From ECT2AJA-044 sp965262845 (GTDB lineage Bacteria > Bacteroidota > Bacteroidia > Flavobacteriales > ECT2AJA-044): a stretch of DNA of 64,000 nucleotides. The notes below the pieces were generated by a model, which made no database searches, was not told the origin of the DNA, and saw nothing but the letters and a program-made list of their open reading frames with translations. The DNA is taken from contig CBDHFX010000002.1 of NCBI GenBank assembly GCA_965262845.1, positions 1,302,001 through 1,366,000 on the forward strand. Reading direction: 5' to 3'. A program made the position numbers and the translations under genes. This document shows, one piece after another, positions 37,258 through 47,200 of this stretch. Position 1 is the stretch's first letter. Each line of letters begins with the position of its first letter.

Positions 37258-37283
37258 GCCGTAAATATACGGCGCTCAGCAGA

Positions 37284-37805
37284 TCAATGCCGGAATCGGC
37301 CGCGTTCTCCGGGGCGGCAGTCTTTTTGGCATCGCATCCGTTCGAACAATTTGCGTTTAAATTCGTGCTCGCTTCGATACAACCTGGCCACCTGCCTGAT
37401 CTCCAGTACTTCACTAAAGCGTTTGTGATACGCCTTCTTCAGGTTGAGCTCCAGTTGCTCCATTTGAAAGCGCTGCTGCATCATTTCCTCAAGCTCTTCA
37501 TCCGTCAGGTCATCAAGCTTCCTTTTCTCATCGCCCTCCGGGCGGATAGACTCCAGCTGCTCTCTTCGGGCCTCCTTCAATTTGCCCTGATACTCATTGT
37601 AAACAGGCCAGAATTCCTGTGCCTGCTGAGGTGTCAGATCTAACTGCATCGTGATATACGACACCCGTATGGCATCAACCTTTTCCCTTGACATACGCGT
37701 GGAATCAGTCTTTTCCCTAAACGCTTTCAGCTTCATCCGATCCGGACCCTGAGCGCTGGCTCCCAGTCCGATCAAAAGCACCCATATAACCAGGGTCTGT
37801 TTCAT
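37284..37805 (-). CDS. Spy/CpxP-like periplasmic protein
   Basis: 173 residues. Signal peptide ends at LGASAQ (about 19). The mature protein is helical and charged, with the segment MQLDLTPQQAQEFWPVYNEY matching the LTxxQ-type pattern of Spy/CpxP-like proteins often found next to sigma/anti-sigma pairs in Bacteroidota. Probable role: envelope stress sensing or periplasmic chaperoning, inferred from context. Third gene of the sigma/anti-sigma trio, 34 bp after the anti-sigma gene. Confidence 0.72.
   Translation of the reverse strand: MKQTLVIWVLLIGLGASAQGPDRMKLKAFREKTDSTRMSREKVDAIRVSYITMQLDLTPQQAQEFWPVYNEYQGKLKEARREQLESIRPEGDEKRKLDDLTDEELEEMMQQRFQMEQLELNLKKAYHKRFSEVLEIRQVARLYRSEHEFKRKLFERMRCQKDCRPGERGRFRH
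37532..37544 (+). repeat. Hairpin repeat copy 9
   Basis: CTCATCGCCC left side; CGCCC-TCC-GGGCG. Encodes IRPEGD in the Spy-like protein. Confidence 0.55.
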
Positions 37806-37839
37806 GTCTTTCTTTTTTGTAAGTGTTTTTATTTCTGTA

Positions 37840-38235
37840 TCAAATGTCTATTTCCCAATAACTTTCCACATCTTCAATATCCTGCAGGTAAAAGACCTCA
37901 AGGAGGTCGTCCGCACTGCCTATATCGTCGAACGAAGCGTAGCGGATCTCCTCATCAAAGGCCAGATCTTCTATCATCCAGGCGCCCTCATTTTCCAGAT
38001 ACAGCACCATTTCCCTGCCTGTAAGCCCGGTGGACGATCTTCCCGGCAAAAGCAGTGCCACTGATACCAGCAGTGCAACGACTGCCACGGCCACCCACCA
38101 ACGATAGCGTTTCAGGGGGTATACCTTCGGTTTGGCCATGGAAGGGATTGACAGCAATCGGGCTTCCAGATCCTTCCAGTAGCTCTTATCTGGCTCGAAA
38201 TCCAGTTTCGGATAGGTGCTTTCCTCCTTCATCAT
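37840..38235 (-). CDS. Putative membrane anti-sigma factor
   Basis: 131 residues: cytoplasmic N-terminal part of about 45 residues (YWKDLEARLL), one membrane segment (WWVAVAVVALLVSVALLLP, about 46-64) and an acidic C-terminal part. It lies between the ECF sigma factor and the Spy-like gene, the usual place of a single-pass anti-sigma factor. No HXXXCXXC zinc motif is present. Role inferred from topology and context. Confidence 0.65.
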   Translation of the reverse strand: MMKEESTYPKLDFEPDKSYWKDLEARLLSIPSMAKPKVYPLKRYRWWVAVAVVALLVSVALLLPGRSSTGLTGREMVLYLENEGAWMIEDLAFDEEIRYASFDDIGSADDLLEVFYLQDIEDVESYWEIDI

Positions 38236-38265
38236 GTTTTGAAGATGCTATCAACCCGTCAGGGT

Positions 38266-38835
38266 TTAATCCGTCGATAATTTATTTTTCAGCTTTTGCA
38301 CGGCGTGGTGGTAACTCGCCTTCAAACTCCCGACGGTACCGCCGAGCTGCTCCGCCATTTCCGCATAGGTGATATCCCCGAAGTACTTCATCGAAAAAAC
38401 CAAACGCTGCTTCTCCGGCAGGTGCTCAATAGCCTGCAAAAAACGCTTTTCGCCCTCTTCTGCGTTCCAATAGTCCGGAGCCTGCGGCTCAATGTGGGCC
38501 ACGCCGTCCCTATCTTCCATCCCGTTCGATACCGTAGATATGCGCGTCCTGGTCTTACGCAGGTGTTGTAACACTTCGTTGGTGGCGATGCGTCGCAACC
38601 ACCCTTCTATGGAGCCGGGACCCCGGAATGAATGAATATTCTTCCAGACCTTTAAAAAGGTTTCCTGCACCAGATCATCTGTCTGCGAATGATCAAAGAG
38701 CAGGTGTCGGATGTGGAAGTAGATCGTTTTGGCATAATGGCGCACCAGTGCCGTATAGGCACGCTCAGCGCCATCTGTTTGCCGCAACTCCAGAAATTCC
38801 CCGGTATCCAACCCTGATGGTTTTCCCACACGCAA
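38266..38835 (-). CDS. ECF RNA polymerase sigma factor
   Basis: About 189 residues. Region 2 (about 25-95; DDLVQETFLKVWKNIHSFRG and WLRRIATNEVLQHLRK) and region 4 (about 130-185; LPEKQRLVFSMKYFGDITYAEMAE) mark a group IV sigma factor. There is no ATG: the longest frame begins with TTG at 38835, with GTG at 38829 as an alternative. It directs transcription of the trio itself and other envelope genes in most such systems; targets here are unknown. Confidence 0.88.
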   Translation of the reverse strand: MRVGKPSGLDTGEFLELRQTDGAERAYTALVRHYAKTIYFHIRHLLFDHSQTDDLVQETFLKVWKNIHSFRGPGSIEGWLRRIATNEVLQHLRKTRTRISTVSNGMEDRDGVAHIEPQAPDYWNAEEGEKRFLQAIEHLPEKQRLVFSMKYFGDITYAEMAEQLGGTVGSLKASYHHAVQKLKNKLSTD

Positions 38836-39105
38836 AGATGTACCCTTTGAGCAAAAGTTTAACGGGCCAGGACCCGATCCACGGTGTAAACCTATTTCAG
38901 GATTATTCTGGCAAGCAACCGGTGAATCGCCAAAAGCAGTTGATCAGGTCTCCCCGCCGCCCAGCGGAAAGAAGTTCGGTGATCCATTCAAAGGCAACGG
39001 TACAATGGCAGCCAGCGCCAGTCGGCTACCCACCGCCTGCCCTGACCAGCTTGCGGGTGTTTTTATCTTCCGGTTTTTTTCTTGTTATGTGTGCAAAGTT
39101 GTTGC
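38836..39105. other. Intergenic region without recognisable gene
   Basis: Between the sigma factor start and the palindrome at 39106. No frame with family similarity, no RNA gene and no terminator was seen. Confidence 0.5.
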
Positions 39106-39159
39106 ATTAATTACAGAGCTAACTCTGTAGCTAGCTCTGTAGCTAGCTCTGTAATTAAT
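39106..39159. repeat. Large palindrome with 12-bp internal repeats
   Basis: Perfect 16-bp arms (39106-39121 and 39144-39159, ATTAATTACAGAGCTA and its complement) enclose tandem copies of a TCTGTAGCTAGC unit. A related palindrome is at 63025-63060, and the ~40 bp to its right (tatttcaac, ctttattaa) is also shared. Probably the end of a mobile element or a non-autonomous relative. Confidence 0.7.
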
Positions 39160-39444
39160 GTTTTTTATAATATTGTATTTCAACGCTTTATTAAAAGTAG
39201 CCTGGAAGGGCTTAACCGGTACATGGATTAAACCCAGATGAGAGCGATTGCCTAATGTGCTGCGAAGCCCATTGCCTGTATCACGCAGGGAGGGTGCACC
39301 TGCCAGATGGCCATGCAGCATGCTGACCAGCTGATCCCATGTACGGATGCCCCTGGAATGCTTGTTGGAGCTGTACTTTTTGACCATCCGGTCAAAAATC
39401 ATTTTGAACAGCTGTGAAAAAAAGGGAAATATGTCTTTTTTGAA
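39160..39444 (-). pseudogene. Remnant of an IS4-type transposase (DUF4372-like N-terminus)
   Basis: Open from just after a stop at 39445-39447. IFPFFSQLFKMIFDRMVKKY and GIRTWDQLVSMLHGHLAG, SLRDTGNGLRS, NRSHLGL match the N-terminal pattern of DUF4372-bearing IS4-family transposases, but the match ends after HVPVK, with no DDE catalytic core. The rest of the frame reads into the shared repeat and palindrome. A truncated, dead insertion sequence. Family level moderately sure. Confidence 0.55.
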
Positions 39445-39466
39445 TTAATTTTCAGGTGCAGTATTT

Positions 39467-40123
39467 TCAATTGAACTTCCGTCTGATCTTTTTGTTAAGG
39501 TTGTAGAACAGACCAACCGAAATATATGAATTTGCGTCTGCCGAATTACTGTTGAAAACCAGACCCGGGATATCCATCTGTCCTCTAAAGCCAAATAGGT
39601 TCATAAACTTACCATGTCTCATGAAAGCTGCCTCTACAGCAATTCCCAATTTATAGACCTCACCAAAGGAAGCGTTAGTCATCGTATAATGATCATCTCC
39701 AGATTGTGCTGTTCCCCGACGAATAAGAGCAGAAATTTGTGGACCAGCTAGCACATATAGCTTTTTATCGCGTTTTGTGTTAACACTAAAACCAAAAGAA
39801 AAAGGCAGCTGCAGGAATTCCTCATAGGACGAACCATTGTTAACAGACGGAGAACGGTAGTAGGTATAAAATAAGCCCGTCTTGATTAGGTATGTGTTGT
39901 TAAGATCAAAAACGCCAGTTATACCTGCCTCTGAGTTTATGCGATAATCAGAAGAAACAGGAATTTCATTGTTTCCTGGTTGTACTGTATACGCTGAGAG
40001 CCCAACTGATATTCCAATATACATAGTGGGGGTGGTATCATTTTGGCCTTCTGCTATAGTTGCAACAAAAAAAGCAACTGCCAAAAGAAGTTTCATACTC
40101 ATGTTTTTTGTAATAGTATTCAT
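39467..40123 (-). CDS. Outer-membrane beta-barrel protein, function unknown
   Basis: 218 residues (in-frame ATGs at 40102 and 40096 are alternatives and give a tighter signal peptide, MKLLLAVAFFVATIAEGQ). The mature part is a small barrel of eight to ten strands (MYIGISVGLSAY, LIKTGLFYTYYR, FGFSVNTKRDKKLYVLAGP) of the porin/PorT-like type. The gene and its flanks are clearly richer in A and T than the neighbours and lie next to the insertion-sequence remnant, which suggests acquisition by transfer. Role unknown. Confidence 0.72.
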   Translation of the reverse strand: MNTITKNMSMKLLLAVAFFVATIAEGQNDTTPTMYIGISVGLSAYTVQPGNNEIPVSSDYRINSEAGITGVFDLNNTYLIKTGLFYTYYRSPSVNNGSSYEEFLQLPFSFGFSVNTKRDKKLYVLAGPQISALIRRGTAQSGDDHYTMTNASFGEVYKLGIAVEAAFMRHGKFMNLFGFRGQMDIPGLVFNSNSADANSYISVGLFYNLNKKIRRKFN

Positions 40124-40328
40124 GATATTTAAGTTTGACTGGTAAAAAGTTGAGTTCCAAAAAGCATATTAAATGGTTGGTTCGTACCTGATGTTCGAGG
40201 TGATCCGGTTGTCTAAACTCTTCAGCTAAGTTATCAATTTTTGCGCCCCGTATCGCCAAAAGTCCAAATGTTTTTTGGCTGGTAAAAAGAAAAAAGGATG
40301 TAGTTGCCTAAAAACCAGTTCTTTTTGT

Positions 40329-41435
40329 TTAGTTGGTCTTTTGCAGCGACAGCAAGGTTTTACCTTGTTCGCCAAGCAAGAATAGGAGCTCCTCATCGCG
40401 CCGATAGGCGCTTACACGCGAAATGGCATTTAAAAACGACTCCTCCACTGAGGCCGGACAGGCCTTCTTGGTCATGACCATTGCCTCTGCCAACCGAAGC
40501 AACCCTTCCGATGCTTCCAGTTTCACATTGAAATGGTTGCACCCAGTGTATCCACTGACACGGCCTTCGGCCAGATAAAAACCGATTCGCGGTTCTTCAC
40601 TTCCCTTCGGTATGGGGGTGGTCCCGATCGAATAAACGACCCACAGGCCATGGAGGTCCTTTTCGACCTGATCCGGCCCGACCGGCTTTTGACGGTAGGT
40701 CAGAGCGACCTCTCCATCGCGGTAGAGCAGTAGTTCCTGACCCCTGATCCTGTAGCCGTCCACGTTCATAAACCATTCCCTGAACTGTTGGCCGAAATCG
40801 TTCCCACAGTACATCAGGGTATCCGGCCCGGGCCGAAACAGGGGCCTGTTCGGCTTCATGGAAAGATCTCCACCCATACTGTTGCAACCGTCTGTGGCCG
40901 AATATCGGCCGAACAGCAGGTCGATGCTCAGTTCAGGTATTGATGGTGCCTCCCTGAGATCATTGCCGGGCATTGACGACAGGATCCACATTGATCTAAG
41001 CTCCATGGCTTCGCCCTGGAGGTGTCCGCAACCGCTTAGCTCAGTACGGTCGTCCAGCACGATCTGTACCTTGTAGGGGTACGATCCATCTGTCCTGGTG
41101 ACCCGGCAGTTTTCCTCCCTGATCCTTATCACTATATGATGCGCCCTGGTCTGGGCATCCAGTACCAGTTCGCCCGTTTTTTTGTCGATCGTTCTTCCCG
41201 GGAACGGAGCACGTACCGACATCTCTTCTTCTCCCGTCTGACGCAGTTGAAGTCCCTGGTCAGGATCAATGGTCAGATCCCACACAGGGTTGCTGCTTTC
41301 GGCGCGGAAGCTAAAGGGAAAGGCGTTCAGGGACTGGGTGGCAGTATTGCTCAGCGATTCCTGCGGACCATTGCAGCCACTCAGGAACCATCCGGCCGTG
41401 AGGCCGATAAGGAGGGAAAAGGGAACTTTTTTCAT
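40329..41435 (-). CDS. META-domain lipoprotein
   Basis: 368 residues. Signal peptide LLIGLTAGWFLSGC (Cys about 22), so lipid-anchored. Two META/HslJ-like units are visible: about 160-230 (YSATDGCNSMGGDL) and about 255-365 (VSGYTGCNHFNVKLEAS, MTKKACPASVEESFLNAI), each with the Gly-Cys-Asn turn. META proteins are linked to stress and antibiotic tolerance in other bacteria; the role here is unknown. The GLTAG of its signal peptide is encoded by a hairpin repeat copy, and a second copy is near its 3' end. Confidence 0.83.
   Translation of the reverse strand: MKKVPFSLLIGLTAGWFLSGCNGPQESLSNTATQSLNAFPFSFRAESSNPVWDLTIDPDQGLQLRQTGEEEMSVRAPFPGRTIDKKTGELVLDAQTRAHHIVIRIREENCRVTRTDGSYPYKVQIVLDDRTELSGCGHLQGEAMELRSMWILSSMPGNDLREAPSIPELSIDLLFGRYSATDGCNSMGGDLSMKPNRPLFRPGPDTLMYCGNDFGQQFREWFMNVDGYRIRGQELLLYRDGEVALTYRQKPVGPDQVEKDLHGLWVVYSIGTTPIPKGSEEPRIGFYLAEGRVSGYTGCNHFNVKLEASEGLLRLAEAMVMTKKACPASVEESFLNAISRVSAYRRDEELLFLLGEQGKTLLSLQKTN
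40398..40411 (+). repeat. Hairpin repeat copy 10 (variant loop)
   Basis: CTCATC then GCGCC-GATA-GGCGC. Lies near the 3' end of the META lipoprotein gene. Confidence 0.5.
41393..41406 (+). repeat. Hairpin repeat copy 11 (in signal peptide)
   Basis: CCATCCGGCC left side; stem CGGCC, loop GTGA, GGCCG, then ATAAGG as in copy 4. Encodes GLTAG in the META lipoprotein signal peptide. Confidence 0.78.
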
Positions 41436-41504
41436 GTACGCTCTATAAACATGCGTCGGATCTCCATTATGCGTTCTGTACCCATGCCCTTACGGGCCGA
41501 TGTG

Positions 41505-42488
41505 TCACTCCCCGGTCGGTTGGCTGGCCCCGTTTTGGGGGATGGGTGATTCGTTCAGCGGATAGCGGTACACGGCCCGGAGGCTGAAGATCATGCCATT
41601 GCGGAAATTTGGGTTTTCCGGCTCGGGCCGATCGTCGCCGACCATCAAGGTCAATATGCCCCAATGCACTTTATCCTGGTCGTCGTAGATCTCGTATCTG
41701 CGTCCGACCGTAAACCCGACCCCCGCTTCCAGGATCAGCGATCTCAAAGGCTTCCAGCGTCCGTACAGGAATAGTTCCTGGCCATTCTTTTGCAGGTACC
41801 CGCTATTTTCTATAAAGGGGGACTGGTTGAGGTTATAGGTCCGCACGAAGGTCCCGAAATGCGCCCCGGCACTCCAATGGTCGCTAAGGCGGTAGTCGGC
41901 GTTGGCTGACAGCGGAAGGGTGAGGTCAAATTCCCATCGGCTTCCTGCACGGTGGTAGTACACTCCGAGCAGCGGCACAAAAAACGGTCCAAACAACTCG
42001 CTGTTATAGTAGAGCCCATATTTCCATTTGAGCTCGTTGCTCCGCGCGTACTTGGCGAGGACCACTCCGCCGAGCTGGATGTTACCGCCCCCGATGAAAT
42101 CCGACGCGATCTTCGGCAACAGCACATACTGCACCGAAAAGCGGTTGTTATATTTTACGTTGAGCCCCACCTTGAGCGTAGTGGCATACACCCGGGTAAT
42201 GTGCGGATCGTCTGGCTTGAACTGCGAGCTCAGCGATTCGCCAATAAACCCGGTGATGATTGCGTAGCGATCGTTCAGCTCAATGGGAGCAGTGAGGTCC
42301 AGAAAAAATTCATTGATCTGCGACTGGCCTTCATCCACACCTTCATAGTTGGTTGGCGGGGTGCTCTCGTACCGGAGTTTCACGAGGTCAAGGTAGTTTT
42401 GGGCAGGTGCCGGAGCAACGATGATCGGCCATAACATCAGGGCTAGCTTTAGTCCGGACGAAGGAAGGAACAGAGGTCGGTATTTCAT
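41505..42488 (-). CDS. DUF6268-like outer-membrane protein
   Basis: 327 residues from the ATG at 42488, chosen because it starts a clear signal peptide (LALMLWPIIVAPAPAQ); a longer frame upstream overlaps comF and is unlikely. The mature protein is a beta-barrel of the DUF6268 type (LRYESTPPTNYEG near the N-terminus, YALTLKVGLNVKY-like strands, RLSDHWSAGAHFGTFVRTY, ILEAGVGFTVGRRYEIYD). Function unknown; predicted in the outer membrane. Confidence 0.7.
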   Translation of the reverse strand: MKYRPLFLPSSGLKLALMLWPIIVAPAPAQNYLDLVKLRYESTPPTNYEGVDEGQSQINEFFLDLTAPIELNDRYAIITGFIGESLSSQFKPDDPHITRVYATTLKVGLNVKYNNRFSVQYVLLPKIASDFIGGGNIQLGGVVLAKYARSNELKWKYGLYYNSELFGPFFVPLLGVYYHRAGSRWEFDLTLPLSANADYRLSDHWSAGAHFGTFVRTYNLNQSPFIENSGYLQKNGQELFLYGRWKPLRSLILEAGVGFTVGRRYEIYDDQDKVHWGILTLMVGDDRPEPENPNFRNGMIFSLRAVYRYPLNESPIPQNGASQPTGE

Positions 42489-42540
42489 GATATCAGCATA
42501 TTTGCGCCACAAGGGGCATGGTTCTGTATTGAGGGCGGTT

Positions 42541-43239
42541 TTATTTCCTTTCTGCACATGCCAGGGCCAATATTCCCACCTCCGCCTGCGGCGGGATGGC
42601 CAGGCGCGCACTTTCCAGGGTGCTTCCGGTAGTGACCACATCATCTACCAGCCAGAGGCTTTTTGGAATGGGTTGGTTTGGCCACCTCAAAGAAAACGCA
42701 TTCCCGACATTCCGTTGCCGTTCCCAGGCATTTTTTTTCGTTTGCGTTGAGGTGATCCGCGTTCGCCTGAGTCCGTTCCATACAGAGATCCCGCTCGTTT
42801 CGGAAATACCCCGGGCGATGATCCCGGCCTGATTAAACCCTCGTTTCCGGTGTTTACGCGGATGCAGGGGTATCGGGCAAAGGGCTTCGGGCCGGAAGGT
42901 TTCCAGGCGCAGCCGCCTGCCCAGTTCGGCTCCGAAGGACCATCCGGCCGTGAGGCCGGCATGGTATTTAAGAGCGTGCATCAGCGAACGGGTGGGGCCA
43001 CCACTGTCGAAATACCAAAGTGCCATGGCCGAATGGATAGGTACGCGACCGTCAAAAAGGCGATGCAGCTCGTTGCGATGCACCAAGTGGTGATCCGTGT
43101 AATGTAGCAGGGAACGGCACGACCCGCAAAGAAAGCGCTCGGCTTGTAGCAGCCCGGTCTTGCAACAAGTACAGTGATCGGGAAAAAGCAGAAAACCCAG
43201 TGCCCGGATGGATCGGCCTGTGGAGCGGAATACGTGCAT
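42541..43239 (-). CDS. ComF-family phosphoribosyltransferase-like protein
   Basis: 232 residues. An N-terminal zinc-ribbon-like set of cysteines (CTCCKTG, CGSC) is followed by a phosphoribosyltransferase fold with the PRPP-loop motif WLVDDVVTTGSTLESA near the C-terminus and KRGFNQAGIIARGIS in the middle. ComF proteins assist uptake of DNA during transformation and are widespread also where competence is unproven. Two hairpin repeat copies lie in the gene, one encoding HAGLTAGWSFG. Confidence 0.85.
   Translation of the reverse strand: MHVFRSTGRSIRALGFLLFPDHCTCCKTGLLQAERFLCGSCRSLLHYTDHHLVHRNELHRLFDGRVPIHSAMALWYFDSGGPTRSLMHALKYHAGLTAGWSFGAELGRRLRLETFRPEALCPIPLHPRKHRKRGFNQAGIIARGISETSGISVWNGLRRTRITSTQTKKNAWERQRNVGNAFSLRWPNQPIPKSLWLVDDVVTTGSTLESARLAIPPQAEVGILALACAERK
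42582..42594 (-). repeat. Hairpin repeat copy 12
   Basis: CCGCC-TGC-GGCGG; on the minus strand GCCATC then the stem with loop GCA. Encodes IPPQAE in ComF. Confidence 0.6.
42944..42959 (+). repeat. Hairpin repeat copy 13
   Basis: CCATCCGGCC left side; stem CCGGCC, loop GTGA, GGCCGG. Encodes AGLTAGW in ComF. Confidence 0.78.
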
Positions 43240-43252
43240 ACCTGAAAAATTG

Positions 43253-43282
43253 TTGCAGAGTTCCAGGGACGCCTTATCTTTA
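43253..43282 (+). promoter_or_regulatory. Bacteroidota-type promoter
   Basis: TTG (43253-43255), 19 bases, then TATCTTTA (43275-43282), one base off TAnnTTTG. The start would be near 43289, about 35 bases before the ATG at 43324. Confidence 0.6.
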
Positions 43283-43323
43283 TCGCCGCCAATTGAATAA
43301 CAAATTTAATTAAAAAAGGAGTT

Positions 43324-44226
43324 ATGTCTGATCAATCGAGCCGTGGCAACCGCATTATTATCATAGTGCTGTTGGTTGCGTTAATAGCAGCCGTTGCAGG
43401 GCTATACTTTCAAAAACAGGAAAAAGATGCTGTGGTAGCCGATCTGACCGGGGAAAAGGAGGCGCTCATCGTTGACCTTGATGAGTTGGCCGCTCAATAC
43501 GAAGCGTTGATCCTCGAGAACGAAAATGTGAACAGCGAGTTGGTCGTTGAGCGTGCCCGGATCATTGCGCTGAGGGATTCCGTTGTGGACCTGCAGTCCG
43601 ACGTAGCCCGTCTGACCCGTTACCGCAATGAAGTATATAAGCTAAAAAAGGAAAAAGCGGCGCTGTTGGCAAAGGCCGACTCGCTGATCGTGATGAACGA
43701 GCAGCTGGCGATGGAGAAATCCCAGGTTGAGGAAGCCCTGAGCGAAGAGAAGGAGCTGACCAATGTCCTGAACCAGAAAAAGACCGAGCTCGAAACAAAA
43801 ATATCGCGCGGCCAGGTGTTGAATGCCGTGGAGATCATCGCGGGTGGAATTAAGAAAACGGGCAGCGGCGAAGAAAAGGAAGTAACCAAGGCCCGCAAGG
43901 TTGACCGCATCAAAACTTGTTTCGTACTCGCCAGGAATGAAATCGCCGGAAGTGGTGAAAAAGTGATCTACCTACGGGTGACCGATTCGGAAGGAATGCT
44001 GATCGGAAAGGGTATAGAGGAGTATGCCGTGAACTACAGGGATCAGAAGATCGTATGCTCTGAAAAGCAAACCGTGATCTACAACAATGAGGCAATGGAT
44101 GTGTGCATGTACATTGATCGTGCCGAAGGTCAGAAGTGGATCGAAGGAACCTACCAGGTTGAAGTTTACACCGAAAACGAACTGATCGGAAAAAGCAGCT
44201 TTACGCTGGAAAGCGGACTGTTCTGA
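43324..44226 (+). CDS. Membrane-anchored coiled-coil protein, function unknown
   Basis: 300 residues: a short charged N-terminus, one membrane segment (IIIIVLLVALIAAVAGLYF, about 11-29), a long coiled coil (about 33-165, rich in Glu, Lys and Leu) and a globular beta-rich C-terminal domain (about 185-300; TCFVLARNEIAGSG, VIYLRVTDSEGMLIG, WIEGTYQVEVYTENELIG). Probably inner-membrane with the rest in the periplasm. The C-terminal part looks ligand- or protein-binding, but no family is recognised. Good promoter upstream; monocistronic. Confidence 0.75.
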   Translation: MSDQSSRGNRIIIIVLLVALIAAVAGLYFQKQEKDAVVADLTGEKEALIVDLDELAAQYEALILENENVNSELVVERARIIALRDSVVDLQSDVARLTRYRNEVYKLKKEKAALLAKADSLIVMNEQLAMEKSQVEEALSEEKELTNVLNQKKTELETKISRGQVLNAVEIIAGGIKKTGSGEEKEVTKARKVDRIKTCFVLARNEIAGSGEKVIYLRVTDSEGMLIGKGIEEYAVNYRDQKIVCSEKQTVIYNNEAMDVCMYIDRAEGQKWIEGTYQVEVYTENELIGKSSFTLESGLF

Positions 44227-44278
44227 GCTGGGAAGTACAAGGACAAGTGTGTCCCTTAGTATCGCCCGGCTCCCTGGA

Positions 44279-47200
44279 TCAGAAAAAGGCCTTGAGTTGG
44301 ATACTGCCGGTATGCGTGACTGGTACCGTTTCGCTGGTACGTCCGTCGTAGAGGAGGTTAAGTTGGAGGTGCCTGGCAATGTTGCTTTGGAGCGTGGCAT
44401 TCCAGGTAGCGTTTTGCCCCGGCTGGAGGCCTTCCAGCATAGCATAGGCGACCGGGGTATTGGCTTCTCCGGAATAGTTGTTTCGGATGAGGTTCAGGGT
44501 TACACTGATCAGGGCTTTGGCGGCCAGGTTGTAATTGAATTCAAGACCCGTGTCGAAAGCCGCAAGCTCTTCAGCCAGTTCACTGTCGTTTAGGGAGATC
44601 CTGTAGCTTGCAATAAAGCTAAGTTTCCATTGGCGACCCGGCTGAAAGGTGATTTTTTGCTCGGTCCGCTGCTCGGTGAAGTTATAGCTGCGGGCATTGA
44701 AGCCTTCAGATCCATTGACGCGGTTTCGGGTGCCGGCCTGACTGTTCCAGATCCAGTTTTGAAACAACATCCAACGCCATTGAAATTGGTGTTCGAGCGT
44801 ACGTTGCGATTCGAATCCGTAGCTGACCAGGTTGCGGCTTTGGTTCTGCGTAAAAGTGTAATCAGCTCCAAAGGAGGCCTTGCTTCGCTGGAAAAACAGA
44901 CTATTGCGCCAGCCCTGATCAAGGGCGATCAGGGAACCATCGAATTCGATAGCCCGGAAGGGGTTGAGGCTCTCTGCCAGATTATCGCTTTGCGTTTTGC
45001 GTTCGGTGTTGTAGATGATCTGAACGGAAAACTTGCTGAGCGCTTTTTGGATGCCGTCCTTGTTGCGCCAGATGGCAGCCGGATCCAGCATAAGGACCTG
45101 TGAGAATTTGTTGAAGTTGGTGCGCACATATTGGTTGCTTTGCTGGAATACACGGACGTACCTGGCATCGGAAGGGAACTGGGCGATCTCAAATTCACTG
45201 AGCTGCTGGATCCCGTCGCCGTTGTAGTCAACCCAGGCGTAGAGGCCCTGGCCGGAGGCGACCTCGATATAGGCGAATTCGCGACGGGCTTCCTGGCCGG
45301 AGCCACTCTCGTAGAAGGTGGTTATATCGACAGCGTTTTTGAAGAGGCGCTGACGGTATTGGAATCGACCCGTAAGGGTCCGGTCCTGTGGATCAAGGCT
45401 ATCACTTGAATTTTTTAACAACCGATAGGTAAAACCTGCTTTGATATTGCCTGTTTGGGCAATCCGGGCCCGACTGTCAAGCGTAAAGGCGTTGGCCAGG
45501 GTGGCCAGCCTCAAACTTTCGCCCCCCGGGGCGTAATCGCTCCGATTAAAATAAGTGAACCCGAGCCCGTTGGCCAGCGAGTCATTGTTTCCAACGAAAA
45601 ACTCCCACTGCTCAAAGCGGTAGCTTCCGGACTGAAGCGAATCGGTCCCGGCATTTTGCTTCTCGTTAAATTCGCTTTCGCTCTGCACTCCAAACTTCAG
45701 CCACTTCCAGTACTGGCGGTAATGCGTTTTTTGACGGATAAAGCGCTGACCAGCACCTTCCACATCGGATTCGAGCCAGCTCGCCTGAACCTGGACCAGG
45801 GTTCCCCGGTAGTCGACATCGCCCAGCAAGTTATTCCGAACGGCTGCGTAATCGGGGCCATCGGCCAGGAACTGCAGCGCATAGGTGAACCCGCCCAGGT
45901 TTTGTTTCCGGTAACCCGCCCTGGTGGTAACGTAGTGCTGATCGCCATCGGCCAGCGTATCGCTCAGGTTCCAATCGCGCTGAAACTCCACGCTCCGAAA
46001 GCGCTGGATCGGCCTAAACCGATCCTGCACGTATTCGTAGTCAATGCCGGTTTCCCAGCCGGAGGTCCACTTTTTGTCGGCAAAGACGTTTACAGCTGTA
46101 CCCACATCATCGTCGCTATCCAGTTCACTAAACGTATTGGGATCGTAGCGTGAAACCGTTAGCTGCGTACCGATCCTTCCCCCGGTTTTGTTGTAGGAGA
46201 GTCCGCCCGAGGTCAGCTGTAGCTTTCGCGGTGTGATGACCTTTCGGATCGGAGCATATTGGCCCTGGCGGATCCCGCCGTCAGGCGGCACCCACTGGAA
46301 TACCCGCCCGTTCACCGCTGCATCGGAAAGGATATAATCGCCGTTGCCTTGTCCAACGTTGCTAAAGGTGGCGCGGTAGAGGGCCCTGGCCGGGTCTGTG
46401 GAATAGACCAGTACGCTGTCGTATCCGAGCGAATCGATCAGTGCGTACCGGATCTTGCCCTCTGAGTAGCCTACGCTGTCAATGGCCCGGATCACAGCGG
46501 CCTGGAGGTTATCGCCGATGACCGAAAGGTGCTGCTTGTCCTCATCGGACAGATCCTGCTGCAGGTTCTGGTTTCGGGCATCCTGCTCGGAATAGATCCC
46601 GGCTGCCCACTGCCAGGGTCCTTTGGTTTTTGCCACCTCGCCTTCGAGCAGCGAACGCGCATAGCTTTGATCCGTATACTGGAATTCCACAACGATCCGC
46701 CTCACATTGGTGATCTGCTGAAGTGCTGTGAAGGTGATCTCGCCCGAATTGTAATCGATCACATAGTCGTGGTTTTGGCCGCGGGTCATGGGCTGGCCAT
46801 CAATGTAGACCCGCTCAGAGCCGGATACGATAATGATGAACTGCTCATTGTTGGCGCCCACGAGCTTGTAGGGACCCTGGTTACCCTCAATCCCAAAAAA
46901 GTAGTTCCGTGCGAACTGGCCCCTTGAAAGGGCTGCCGAGGCACGGACTTCAATGCCGGGGTCGTTATAGTGTCGCCGGAAAGTGGCCCCGCTCAGCTTT
47001 TTGTACCACGGCATAAAGCGGAACCGGTCTGCGGTGACTTCGTAATCCCCGGCGACTATCGTGCCGAGCCGATCGTTCTTGAGCTCAATGTATGCCCGGT
47101 CGAATTCGCGCAGCTGCTGCGTATATCCATCGGCCTGGATGGGCACGTTGTCATCTGTAATGGAAGCGCGGATGTAGGTGTTTTCGTTGAGCCGGCCCGA

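Noticed and set aside
39106..39159. Tandem GCTAGCTCTGTA units as a CRISPR array
   Set aside because: Units are directly adjacent, palindromic and without spacers; no cas genes nearby.
42489..42644. Longer N-terminus of the DUF6268-like gene
   Set aside because: The extra 52 codons are antisense-like, Arg/Trp-rich, overlap comF and precede a clean signal peptide starting at 42488.
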